Positions 9,326 to 17,447 of a stretch of 64,000 nt of DNA are shown one piece after another. This DNA comes from Scandinavium lactucae (GTDB lineage Bacteria > Pseudomonadota > Gammaproteobacteria > Enterobacterales > Enterobacteriaceae), in contig NZ_JAWXRD010000030.1 of the NCBI RefSeq assembly GCF_033843265.1, positions 186,001 through 250,000 on the forward strand. Reading direction: 5' to 3'. Below the pieces are notes generated by a model, which had not been told where the DNA came from, made no database searches, and saw nothing but the letters and a program-made list of their open reading frames with translations. Numbering within the stretch: the stretch's first letter is position 1; the number at the start of each line of letters is the position of its first letter. A program made the translations under genes and the position numbers.

Positions 9326-9351
9326 ACTGGACTCCAATCCTGAATACTGGA
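9324..9351. promoter_or_regulatory. Direct repeat at the rhmR start, candidate autoregulatory site
   Basis: ATACTGGA occurs at 9324-9331 and again at 9344-9351, exactly 20 bases (about two helical turns) apart, over the rhmR start codon and leader. That spacing suits a dimer or tetramer of an IclR regulator. Inference from repeat geometry. Confidence 0.35.
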
Positions 9352-9487
9352 ATCAGTGTTACGGCTGAGCCTCGGTCAAAGTGTGAACGCGGTCATAGTC
9401 CAAACGGTGTCCGCCCAGTTGAGCTTTTCCTGAACTAAATATGGGAGATAACGCACAGATTTTTTTAAGAGGAGTACAACCGGTTGG

Positions 9488-9519
9488 ACAAAATGCGTGC
9501 CGGACGGGCTCCGGCACGC
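9488..9519 (-). terminator. Rho-independent terminator of the CinA-like gene
   Basis: A perfect ten-base stem, GCGTGCCGGA (9495-9504) and TCCGGCACGC (9510-9519), with a five-base loop. On the minus strand it is followed by ATTTTGTCC. It lies 13 bases past the stop of the gene ending at 9533. Confidence 0.8.
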
Positions 9520-9532
9520 GGGGATGCAGAAT

Positions 9533-10732
9533 TTAGGGCAGGAACAATGAATCGACGACATTCACCCAGCCGTGCCCGGTGGTCATCTCTTTCCCGTGCA
9601 GCCAACGACGCAGAAGGTTCAGGGCCATCATGGCGCAAACTTCCTGCCGTATGGCCAGACTGTGGCGTGAGGTGCTGAATTTCACCTGTAGCGCATGGGT
9701 GCCTTCCGGGGTCGAGAGCGCGAAGTTCAGACGATCCTGCTCCAGCCCACTGACGGCTAACGCCAGCCCGGCAAAGTGTTTCACCCGCCGTTCTGCGGTC
9801 CAGTGCGCGGTCTGCGCCAGGGTTTCCTCCTGACACGGCACCACTTCACTCGCCAGCAGCGGCGCGTTTTCGCGTCCCAGCTGTAACGCGATCAGTCCGG
9901 AAGTGAACTGCTCGCTAAGCGTGATGCTCAGGGTGCTTTCCTGTAGGGTGCGCGCAATTTGCGCCGCCAGCCCCTCGGTGCCTTCAAAAATCAGACTTTC
10001 GCCCGCGACCTTTTGCACTTCCGGCCACAGGGCGAGCATCGCGTCGCGTTCCGAGGCAGGCCCGGTCAGCTTGAGTTCAATTATCGGCATCGATGAGCGG
10101 TAGCCCATCGTGACACCCGGCGGCATAACCAGTGGGTCAAGCTGCTGCGCCAGGTCGCTTTCAGAACGGCCAAAGGTGGTTAAACGCAGGCATAGCGGCG
10201 GTTCGCTCAGGGCAAAACGCGCACGCAGACGCGGCAGGATCTGGTCGGTGACCATCACTTTGAATTCAGACGGCACGCCTGGGGTGAAAAACATCAGACA
10301 GCGATTAAGCTGAAGCGCGAATCCGCAGGCGGTGCCGACCGGGTTATCAATCATTTCCGCGCTGGCGGGGATTTCAGCCTGCTTGCGGTTGCTCGGGGCC
10401 ATCACCCGACCACGTTCGCTAAAGAATTTCTCCATCTGGGTGAGCCATGCCTCATGCAGCACCAGCTCTTCCCCTTTGGCGGTGGCGGCGGCCAGCGCGC
10501 TGAGATCGTCACTGGTCGGCCCAAGGCCGCCGTTGACTATCAGAATATCGGCATGTTGACTGCGTTCGCGCAGGACCGACACCAGTGCATCGAGGCTATC
10601 GCCAACGGTATTGCGCCGGGTTAACGGCAATCCCTGGGTAAATAAGTAATCAGCAAGCCATGCCGCATTGGTGTCAATAATTTGCCCATGCAGCACTTCG
10701 TCACCGGTGGACAGCATCTCCACGTTTATCAT
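9533..10732 (-). CDS. yfaY: CinA-like protein (YfaY), nicotinamide-nucleotide-amidase-family homologue
   Basis: Homologue of the competence/damage-inducible CinA family, 399 residues against 400 in E. coli YfaY. The N-terminal molybdopterin-binding (MoCF/MogA-like) domain occupies residues 1-170 with LSTGDEVLHGQIIDTNAAWL and VNGGLGPTSDDLSAL. The C-terminal part (about 250-399) is a diverged CinA amidohydrolase-like domain. Whether it retains NMN deamidase or ADP-ribose pyrophosphatase activity cannot be told from sequence. The start at 10732 has GGAG spaced normally. It is a single gene between two predicted terminators. Confidence 0.93.
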   Translation of the reverse strand: MINVEMLSTGDEVLHGQIIDTNAAWLADYLFTQGLPLTRRNTVGDSLDALVSVLRERSQHADILIVNGGLGPTSDDLSALAAATAKGEELVLHEAWLTQMEKFFSERGRVMAPSNRKQAEIPASAEMIDNPVGTACGFALQLNRCLMFFTPGVPSEFKVMVTDQILPRLRARFALSEPPLCLRLTTFGRSESDLAQQLDPLVMPPGVTMGYRSSMPIIELKLTGPASERDAMLALWPEVQKVAGESLIFEGTEGLAAQIARTLQESTLSITLSEQFTSGLIALQLGRENAPLLASEVVPCQEETLAQTAHWTAERRVKHFAGLALAVSGLEQDRLNFALSTPEGTHALQVKFSTSRHSLAIRQEVCAMMALNLLRRWLHGKEMTTGHGWVNVVDSLFLP

Positions 10733-10782
10733 CGTTTTCTCCTTACAAGAGGACGATTTACTATAGCGGAGGCGAGGGAGAA

Positions 10783-10813
10783 AAGGAAAACAGGCGCGAC
10801 AGAATGCCGCGCC
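10783..10813 (-). terminator. Terminator of yfaZ
   Basis: GGCGCG (10793-10798) pairs with CGCGCC (10808-10813). Reading the minus strand, the stem is followed by TGTTTTCCTTTT. It sits just beyond the yfaZ stop. Confidence 0.6.
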
Positions 10814-10819
10814 GGAGGA

Positions 10820-11362
10820 TCAGAACGCGGCGCTTACACCAACGTACGGGCCGTCTGCAATGGTGTTGTCGCGGTTGCCATCTTTGCCCGCAAGGCTCAG
10901 ATAGCGGTAACCCGCTTCGATGCTGATTGGACGCATGATAGTCCAGCGACCACCGGCGTTCGCTTCCTGATAGCTCTCTATGCCGCTGGAGAGCGAGTCC
11001 GGAGAGTAATAGTACTCGCCGAACAGACGGAAGCTGTCGCCAATCTGCCACTGCAGACCCCCACCCACCGCGGCGGCATAGCCTTCGTCGCCGTCATTGG
11101 GATTGGTGTAAATACCTTTCCCACCGACGGTGGCAATAAACGGCCCCAGCGGAATGTTCAGACCCAAACCAAGGCTGGCGGCGTCGCCGTCGTTATCACT
11201 GTGAGTCCAGTTACCGCTCATTGCCAGACCGGTAGATTCCGTTCCAAAACCGACGCCCAGGTTGGTGTAGTGTTCACCTGCCTGACCGCTGACGCTGATA
11301 GCGTTGGCGGCGGCAGACACAAACAGCAGTCCGGACAGACCTAACAAAATACCTTTTTTCAT
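10820..11362 (-). CDS. yfaZ: YfaZ family outer-membrane protein
   Basis: 180-residue YfaZ-family protein, described as a putative porin. A signal peptide is visible (MKKGILLGLSGLLFVSAAANA, cleavage expected after ANA). The mature part is a run of alternating short beta strands such as HYTNLGVGF, ESTGLAMSGNWTHSDNDGD, FRLFGEYYYSPDSL and ISIEAGYRYL, ending in aromatic F, as expected for a small outer-membrane barrel. GGAACG lies upstream of the start. No function is established for the family. Confidence 0.92.
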   Translation of the reverse strand: MKKGILLGLSGLLFVSAAANAISVSGQAGEHYTNLGVGFGTESTGLAMSGNWTHSDNDGDAASLGLGLNIPLGPFIATVGGKGIYTNPNDGDEGYAAAVGGGLQWQIGDSFRLFGEYYYSPDSLSSGIESYQEANAGGRWTIMRPISIEAGYRYLSLAGKDGNRDNTIADGPYVGVSAAF

Positions 11363-11440
11363 TTTTTACGTTCCAGCAAACACAAATTAATAAAAACTCC
11401 CGAAAACGGCTGAATTGTACTGCTGAACGCACAGGAATCA

Positions 11441-11737
11441 ATGCACTATCAAAGTGAACTCCCACAGGATTGTAACCAGTTGCTACCTGAAATCGTTTTG
11501 AGGCGCAATTATTTCACCCACAGACGAATGCTGATCCTCGGCTTTGTGCTGGGAGAAATGCTGGAGCAAAACCTGCGCCGCGCGCTGACTATCAGCAACG
11601 GCAGCGTCGGTATCCTGTGGCAAAACGGGGTGGCGATAACGCGGCTGATACTGGCGAGAGTGGTTATCGTCATGCCTCTGGTGCTGCGCCTGATGCGCAA
11701 ACGCCGTCAACGCAAAGCGGTGGTTGCAGCGAGTTAA
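11441..11737 (+). CDS. Unrecognised 98-residue basic, partly hydrophobic protein
   Basis: I do not recognise this ORF. It starts at ATG 11441 with AGGA five bases upstream and ends four bases inside the 3' end of the convergent menE. The product has two hydrophobic stretches (MLILGFVLGEML near residue 36 and LILARVVIVMPLVLRLM near 70) and a strongly basic tail (RKRRQRK). Codon use, rich in CTG and CGC, resembles real genes nearby. It occupies the place where E. coli and Salmonella have nudI, ais, the arn operon and pmrD, but it shows no clear PmrD likeness. It could be a small membrane or membrane-bound protein. Confidence 0.55.
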   Translation: MHYQSELPQDCNQLLPEIVLRRNYFTHRRMLILGFVLGEMLEQNLRRALTISNGSVGILWQNGVAITRLILARVVIVMPLVLRLMRKRRQRKAVVAAS

Positions 11738-13101
11738 CCGCGCAGCGTGGCATTGACCCACGCCAGTAATGCCCGGCGGGAAATTTTTATCCCGCCGGTT
11801 TTCAGACTGGCGGGCAGCATTAACCAGCACACTGGTTGCTGAAAACGCGCCAGTTTGTCCTCTGCCCACTGTGGCATCTGCGTGACATCAAACCCGTCAC
11901 TGCCTTCCACTACCGCCACCGGACGCTGACCAAACTCAGCGTCGTCCAGCGGCACAATAAAGATTTGTTCGACCTGCGGATGACGGCTAATCACCCGCTC
12001 CACTTGTTCCGGCTGAATGCCTTCCCCGCCGCAGAAAAACAGGTTATCCATTCTCCCCAACACCGTCAGACGCCCGTCGTGCAGTTCGCCACGATCGCGG
12101 GTGGGAAACCAGCCTTCGGCGTTAGTGAGCGGGGTCAGCGCACCGTTTCGCCAATAGCCAGCGGCCATGCTGTTTGCCCGCAGCCAGATTTCACCGTTGA
12201 CGATTTTGACTTCCCGCCCCGGCAACGCACGGCCCACATCCGCTTCGCCGTCGGTTTCTTTGGCGCACACCGTCGAGGCAAATTCCGTCAGCCCGTAGCC
12301 GCAAAAGGTGCGGATCCCATGCGCACGGGATTGCTCCGCCAGCTCAACTGGGATCGCCGCTCCGCCGAGCAGCACCGAGTTGAGCGTCAGCGGTTCGCCG
12401 TCGTTCAGCAGTCGCCAGAGTTGCGTTGGCACCAGCGAGGCGTGGGTGCAGCCCGCCAGCATTTGCGCCAGCGGCAGGCGTTCACGCACCGTCAGCCGCG
12501 CACCGTTGTGCAGCCAGCGCCAGAGAATGCCCTGCCCGGAGACGTGAAACAGCGGCAACGACAGCAGCCAGTCGTCGGTGTCGCGGTAGGGAATTAGCGC
12601 CAGCACCCCTTCGGCGCTGGCCAGATGGGCAGCAAACGTATGCCCCGCCGCTTTCGGTAAACCGCTGGAGCCGGAGGTCAGGGTCAGGGTCGCCAGCTGC
12701 TCTGCCTGCCAGGCGACATCCGGGGCGTGTGCCGCTTGTTGCAAGGAGAGCGTCGTTAAATCGGCAAACGGTATGTCACCGCTTAGCAATACGGCATGAC
12801 GCAACGAAAACTGTGGCAGTAGCGCCGCCACCAGCTCACGCGGCAGTTGAGGATTCACCGGTAGAACGCGCGCCCCACACTGCAACAGCGCCAGCCATGC
12901 CAGCAGGGTCTGCGGATGGTTGTACGCCCGGAGTAACACACCGTCGTCCGGGTGTACGTTCTGTGCGGCAAACCCAGCGGCCAGAGCGTCAACCCGCTGA
13001 CACAGCTGCTGCCAGCTTAGCGTTTCGTCGCCCAGACGCAGCGCCTGGGCGAGCGGTCGCTCAGCGCACCAGTGCCGCCACGGATAATCAGCGAAAATCA
13101 T
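11734..13101 (-). CDS. menE: o-Succinylbenzoate-CoA ligase
   Basis: ATP-dependent acyl-CoA synthetase that activates o-succinylbenzoate for MenB in menaquinone synthesis. The AMP-binding signature LTLTSGSSGLPKAAGHTF is near residue 148, followed by FCGYGLTEFAS and GWFPTRDRGELHDGRL of the adenylate-forming superfamily. The start was set at ATG 13101 (MIFADYPWRHWCAERPLAQA), which gives 455 residues and an ATGA overlap with menC; the longer reading from 13224 only adds menC-shadow sequence. Last gene of the men operon. Its 3' end overlaps the unrecognised plus-strand ORF by four bases. Confidence 0.96.
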   Translation of the reverse strand: MIFADYPWRHWCAERPLAQALRLGDETLSWQQLCQRVDALAAGFAAQNVHPDDGVLLRAYNHPQTLLAWLALLQCGARVLPVNPQLPRELVAALLPQFSLRHAVLLSGDIPFADLTTLSLQQAAHAPDVAWQAEQLATLTLTSGSSGLPKAAGHTFAAHLASAEGVLALIPYRDTDDWLLSLPLFHVSGQGILWRWLHNGARLTVRERLPLAQMLAGCTHASLVPTQLWRLLNDGEPLTLNSVLLGGAAIPVELAEQSRAHGIRTFCGYGLTEFASTVCAKETDGEADVGRALPGREVKIVNGEIWLRANSMAAGYWRNGALTPLTNAEGWFPTRDRGELHDGRLTVLGRMDNLFFCGGEGIQPEQVERVISRHPQVEQIFIVPLDDAEFGQRPVAVVEGSDGFDVTQMPQWAEDKLARFQQPVCWLMLPASLKTGGIKISRRALLAWVNATLRG

Positions 13102-14063
13102 ACCAGCGGATCCAAACTCTCGCAGCTGAGGCACGGTAATTGACTGTTCGGCCAGCGGCGAATCAATTGTGCCTGCATCAGGTTCAGCGTATCCAGCCCC
13201 GGCAGGGTATCCGGCGTCAGCCACGCGGCAATTCGCGCCAGCTGTGTCAGGCCCAAACTGGATTCAATCGATGAGCTGATCACCGCCGTTATGCCCTGGG
13301 CATGCGCCGCCGCGACCTGTTCACGGACTTTTTGCAGGCTGCCAGTGAGCGTCGGTTTGATCACTACCGCCTTGACGCCAGGCTCAGCGGTAAAGGTGAA
13401 ATCGGCTTCGCGCAGGCTTTCATCCCAGGCGATAGCTATCCCGGTTTGCTGGGCAAACGCGCGGGAGTCGTTCCGGGTCCGGCATGGCTCTTCGATAAAA
13501 GCGATGCGCGGGCGGTATTGAGGATCTACATATTTGGCGAACTGCTGCGCTTTCAGCGGCGTCCACGCCCGGTTGGCGTCGAGTCGCAGCTGTAAATCGG
13601 GAATGGCTTCCAACAGCAGGTTGACGACCATACCGTCGCGGACCGCTTCCCACAGCCCCACTTTCACCTTCGCCACCTTCTCGCCGGGCATCGCCTCAAG
13701 GACCGCAAACAGTTCGTCCGGGTCGCCGGTACACAGCGGGGCCGCACGATAATCCGCCGCCTGCGGTAATTCGTCGTGCAGCTCTGCCAGCGCACAGCTC
13801 AGGCCAAACGCGGCAGAAGGCAGCTGCGGCAGGTCGGGATTGCCACCGTCACGCCAGGCGTTGGCCCAGGCGAGAACCGCCGTCTGGGCCTGCTCCAGCG
13901 TTTCTTCGCTGAATCCTGGCAAGGGCGAAATCTCGCCCCAGCCTTCGGCATCGCCCTGGCGTAGCTGAACCAACAGCCCGTCGCGGGTTTTCAGTCGCCG
14001 CTCGCGCAGAACCACTCCCGCGTCCATGGGGATCTGCCAGCGATATACCTGGGCGTGTCGCAT
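13098..14063 (-). CDS. menC: o-Succinylbenzoate synthase
   Basis: Enolase-superfamily enzyme that dehydrates SHCHC to o-succinylbenzoate. The catalytic lysine motif KVAKVKVGLWEA (second Lys of KVK, about 133), LRLDANRAW (metal Asp), FIEEPC (metal Glu), AWDESLRE (metal Asp) and VVIKPTLTGS (second catalytic Lys) are all present in order. 321 residues against 320 in E. coli. Its ATG overlaps the menB TAA by one base and its TGA overlaps the menE ATG, so translation through the operon is coupled. Confidence 0.97.
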   Translation of the reverse strand: MRHAQVYRWQIPMDAGVVLRERRLKTRDGLLVQLRQGDAEGWGEISPLPGFSEETLEQAQTAVLAWANAWRDGGNPDLPQLPSAAFGLSCALAELHDELPQAADYRAAPLCTGDPDELFAVLEAMPGEKVAKVKVGLWEAVRDGMVVNLLLEAIPDLQLRLDANRAWTPLKAQQFAKYVDPQYRPRIAFIEEPCRTRNDSRAFAQQTGIAIAWDESLREADFTFTAEPGVKAVVIKPTLTGSLQKVREQVAAAHAQGITAVISSSIESSLGLTQLARIAAWLTPDTLPGLDTLNLMQAQLIRRWPNSQLPCLSCESLDPLV

Positions 14064-14920
14064 TATGGATTCCGTTTGAATTTGCTGAAATCAGGCTGAC
14101 GCTTCTGGTTGAAGGCGTTGCGGCCTTCCTGCCCTTCTTCAGTCATGTAAAACAGCATGGTGGCATTGCCCGCCAGCTCCTGCAGACCGGCCTGACCATC
14201 GCAGTCAGCGTTGAGGGCTGCTTTCAGGCAGCGCAGTGCCATCGGGCTGTTTTCCAGCATTTCACGACACCAGCGCACGGTCTCTTTTTCCAGATCCGCC
14301 AGCGGTACCACGGTGTTGACCAGGCCCATATCCAGCGCCTGTTTAGCGTCGTACTGACGGCACAGGAACCAGATTTCACGCGCTTTCTTCTGCCCCACGA
14401 TGCGGGCCATGTAGGATGCGCCCCAGCCGCCGTCGAAGGAGCCGACTTTCGGGCCGGTCTGGCCGAAAATAGCGTTGTCCGCGGCAATGGTCAGGTCACA
14501 CATCATGTGCAGCACGTGACCACCGCCGATGGAATAGCCTGCCACCATGGCGACAACCGGTTTCGGGCAGGTGCGGATCTGACGCTGGAAATCCAGGACG
14601 TTCAGGTGATGAGTGCCCGCATCGTCCTGGTATCCGCCGTAATCGCCGCGCACTTTCTGATCGCCCCCGGCGCAGAAGGCTTTGTCACCTTCGCCGGTGA
14701 GAATAATCACCCCGACATTGTCGTCATAACGGGCATCCGCCAGCGCCTGAATCATCTCTTTGACCGTCAGCGGACGGAAGGCGTTGCGCACCTGTGGGCG
14801 ATTGATGGTGATTTTGGCAATGCCGTCAGAGGATTTCTGATAACGAATATCTTCGAAACCTTCGGAGCAGTCCTGCCAGTCAACCGGGGCGTACAGCGTT
14901 TTTTCATCAGGGTAAATCAT
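14063..14920 (-). CDS. menB: 1,4-Dihydroxy-2-naphthoyl-CoA synthase
   Basis: Crotonase-fold enzyme that cyclises o-succinylbenzoyl-CoA. The start MIYPDEKTLYAPVDWQDCSE at 14920 gives 285 residues, identical to E. coli; the reading from 15025 would run back through menH. Visible family features are the oxyanion-hole segments AFCAGGDQKVRGDYGG and GYSIGGGHVLHMMCDLTI, and NAIFGQTGPKVGSFDGGWG. This is a highly conserved protein, nearly identical to E. coli MenB. It begins 14 bases after the menH stop. Confidence 0.98.
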   Translation of the reverse strand: MIYPDEKTLYAPVDWQDCSEGFEDIRYQKSSDGIAKITINRPQVRNAFRPLTVKEMIQALADARYDDNVGVIILTGEGDKAFCAGGDQKVRGDYGGYQDDAGTHHLNVLDFQRQIRTCPKPVVAMVAGYSIGGGHVLHMMCDLTIAADNAIFGQTGPKVGSFDGGWGASYMARIVGQKKAREIWFLCRQYDAKQALDMGLVNTVVPLADLEKETVRWCREMLENSPMALRCLKAALNADCDGQAGLQELAGNATMLFYMTEEGQEGRNAFNQKRQPDFSKFKRNP

Positions 14921-14934
14921 AATAAGTCCTGTCG

Positions 14935-15702
14935 TCAGTCGTTCAGAATTTGTGTCAGAAAACCGGCCACCGCCGCGGGGTTTTCCCGGTGAGCGTTGTG
15001 TCCGGCGTGAGGAATGAGGTGGCATGGCGCAGCCAGCTGCTCCGCGATAGCGCGGAATTTGGCATCACGTTCACCACACAGATACCAGAAAGCATAGTCT
15101 CTGGCAGGCGCGGTCAGCGCCGGGCGTAAATCAGGCTGCACCGCCAGAGACGTGGCGAGCAGCATATCCGCCAACTGTGGGCCGTTATTTTTCGTGCGTA
15201 GCGCCACCAGTTCATGGCGCTGGGCTTCGCTCAGTGAGGCGAACACCGGCTGGCGATACCAGGCGTCGAACACGTCCGTGAGAGATTCATGGCGAAAGCG
15301 CTGTGCCCATTGCGCATCGGATTGCTCGCGCGCCCGGCGGGCGGGTTCATCTTCCAGACCGGGATGCCCGCCTTCAACAATCAGTCCTTTCAAGCCGGGC
15401 ATTTCCGTCTGGCTCGCCGCAAACATCGCCACGCGCCCACCCAGCGAATAGCCCACCAGCCAATATTTAAGGATGTTGTAACTATCCAGCGTAGCCTGCA
15501 GTTCCCGGCAGACATCTGTAAAACGGGTCACCGGGATCGCCGCCGATCCGCCGTGACCAGGCAGGTCGACATACAGTCGGGAGAACGCACCGAGCTGTTC
15601 GCCCACCGGCTGCCATTCCCGGCTATCACCCGAAAAGCCGTGCAGAAAAACCAGCCACGGCTGGTCAGTGTCCCCGCTTTGCGCCACGGCGTGCAGGGTC
15701 AT
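14935..15702 (-). CDS. menH: SHCHC synthase (MenH)
   Basis: Alpha/beta-hydrolase-fold lyase that releases pyruvate from SEPHCHC to form SHCHC, the MenC substrate. The nucleophile elbow GYSLGGR puts Ser at residue 86, the E. coli position. The catalytic Asp lies in CGERDAKF and the His in HAGHNAHREN; the oxyanion motif LHGFSGD is at residues 20-26. 255 residues against 252 in E. coli. Its ATG overlaps the menD TGA (ATGA). Confidence 0.96.
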   Translation of the reverse strand: MTLHAVAQSGDTDQPWLVFLHGFSGDSREWQPVGEQLGAFSRLYVDLPGHGGSAAIPVTRFTDVCRELQATLDSYNILKYWLVGYSLGGRVAMFAASQTEMPGLKGLIVEGGHPGLEDEPARRAREQSDAQWAQRFRHESLTDVFDAWYRQPVFASLSEAQRHELVALRTKNNGPQLADMLLATSLAVQPDLRPALTAPARDYAFWYLCGERDAKFRAIAEQLAAPCHLIPHAGHNAHRENPAAVAGFLTQILND

Positions 15703-17369
15703 AGCTGGCTGACCTCTGCCAGTAAATGCTGCAACGTCTGCGCCCCGTCAGTGTCGTTCACCACCAGTTCGATAACCGTGGTCACCGGCTGACGCCATGC
15801 GCCCCGCATCGCCTCGTCCAGTGCCGCCCAGTTTTCCGGGCGATGGTAATGCAGGCCGAACATCTTCGCGGCGTGTTCAAAATTGACGTTTTGCGGCATC
15901 AGATAGAAGCGTTCGCGTTCTTTCGCCGGGGTCGGTAGCAGGGAGAAAATCTGCCCGCCGTTGTTATTCACCACAATCAACACCAGCGGGGCCGAAACCT
16001 GACGCAGCAGCGCCAGACCATTAAGATCGTACAGCGCCGACAGGTCGCCGACGATCGCCAGCGTTGATTTCGCACTGCCGCGCTGGACGCCCGCAGCGGT
16101 TGAAATCAGCCCGTCGATACCGCTGGCCCCCCGGTTGCTGAACACCGGATATCCGGCGGGTAGCTGACCAAGCGCGTCAATCAGGCGCACCACTAAACTG
16201 TTGCCGACAAATAATTGGCCCTGATCGGGCAGGTAATCGCTGATGCGGTGGGCCAGTTGCGCTTCACCGAAGGTATCTCGCAGCACCTCGGTTTTCTGCC
16301 ATGCCTGGCGGGACAGGTCTGGCACATCCACACACCAGCTTTGGCGCGGTTCAGCCGGATGTAAATCCAGCCACCTGTCGATGTGGCACACCAGCCGCCG
16401 ACCACGATGATGGGCCGGGTCGAGCCGTCCGGGCAGATTATCCACCAGCCAATACTCATCCGGCTCGCAGCTGGCCTGCCATTGCAGGAGACGTTTCCCG
16501 GTCAGGTTGCTGCCGAGCTGGACCACGATTTGTGCCTGAGAAAGTTCGGTCACCGCTTTGGCGTTGCCGAGCCATAAATCCGCACACGGCAGCGGTTGAC
16601 CGGTTTGCGACAGGACATCGCCAATCAGCGGCCAGCCGAGGTTTTTCGCCCATTCAGCCACTTTCTTGCCTTCCGCGGCGCTCATGCGCCCGGCCACCAC
16701 CACCCCGCGTTTTTGTCGCCAGAAGAACCAGTCGCGCTGCGGTTCACTTTCCAGATGCAGGGCTTCGCGCAGCCATGGCTTGTCGCTTTGCCACCAGTTG
16801 CCCAGCGCCTGCTGCCAGTCGAGGCCGGTGTCGTCCATTTCGCCATACAGCGGTTCGGCAAACGGACAGTTGATATGCACCCCGCCGCTGTGCAGCTGGC
16901 CCAGCGCGTTGTCAATCGACGAGACCAGCCAGCGGGCCGGAATATCTTGACTCGGACGCGGGAGCGAAAGCGTTTGAGAAGGATGAGAGCTGAAGATGCC
17001 CGCCTGGCGAATGGCCTGATTAGCGCCGCAGTCGATCAGTTCCGGTGGGCGGTCAGCGGTCAGTAGGATCAGTTTTTCACCGGTCAGCCCGGCTTCAATC
17101 AGGGCGGGATAGAGATTTGCCACCGCAGTACCGGAGGTGACAATGACTGCCACCGGCTGTTGGCTCGCTTTTGCCAGCCCCAGCGCCAGGTGACCAAGGC
17201 CACGCTCGTCAAAATGGGTGTGAGCTATCAGGGCGCGGTTTTCAGCCGCCGCCAGCGTCAACGGGGTCGAACGCGACCCCGGCGCAATGCAGACGTGCTG
17301 CACGCCGTGGCGGGTTAATGCTTCAAGGATTACCGCCGCCCAGCGTCGGTTAAATGCGCTTACTGACAT
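15699..17369 (-). CDS. menD: SEPHCHC synthase (MenD)
   Basis: Thiamine-diphosphate enzyme that condenses isochorismate with 2-oxoglutarate. The start MSVSAFNRRWAAVILEAL at ATG 17369 gives 556 residues, the E. coli length; an in-frame ATG at 17387 adds six residues without family support. The N-terminal Pyr domain shows CIAPGSRSTPLTLAAAE and THFDERGLGHLALG (activating Glu region). The C-terminal PP domain shows AIVGDLSALYDLN followed by VVNNNGGQIFSLLP. 78 bases separate it from menF. Confidence 0.97.
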   Translation of the reverse strand: MSVSAFNRRWAAVILEALTRHGVQHVCIAPGSRSTPLTLAAAENRALIAHTHFDERGLGHLALGLAKASQQPVAVIVTSGTAVANLYPALIEAGLTGEKLILLTADRPPELIDCGANQAIRQAGIFSSHPSQTLSLPRPSQDIPARWLVSSIDNALGQLHSGGVHINCPFAEPLYGEMDDTGLDWQQALGNWWQSDKPWLREALHLESEPQRDWFFWRQKRGVVVAGRMSAAEGKKVAEWAKNLGWPLIGDVLSQTGQPLPCADLWLGNAKAVTELSQAQIVVQLGSNLTGKRLLQWQASCEPDEYWLVDNLPGRLDPAHHRGRRLVCHIDRWLDLHPAEPRQSWCVDVPDLSRQAWQKTEVLRDTFGEAQLAHRISDYLPDQGQLFVGNSLVVRLIDALGQLPAGYPVFSNRGASGIDGLISTAAGVQRGSAKSTLAIVGDLSALYDLNGLALLRQVSAPLVLIVVNNNGGQIFSLLPTPAKERERFYLMPQNVNFEHAAKMFGLHYHRPENWAALDEAMRGAWRQPVTTVIELVVNDTDGAQTLQHLLAEVSQL

Positions 17370-17447
17370 GATATTGTCCAGTATCAATTTTGCTGATTAT
17401 TATAGATGAGTGATAGCGACAGGTTATTGATATGAGTCGGTTATCTG

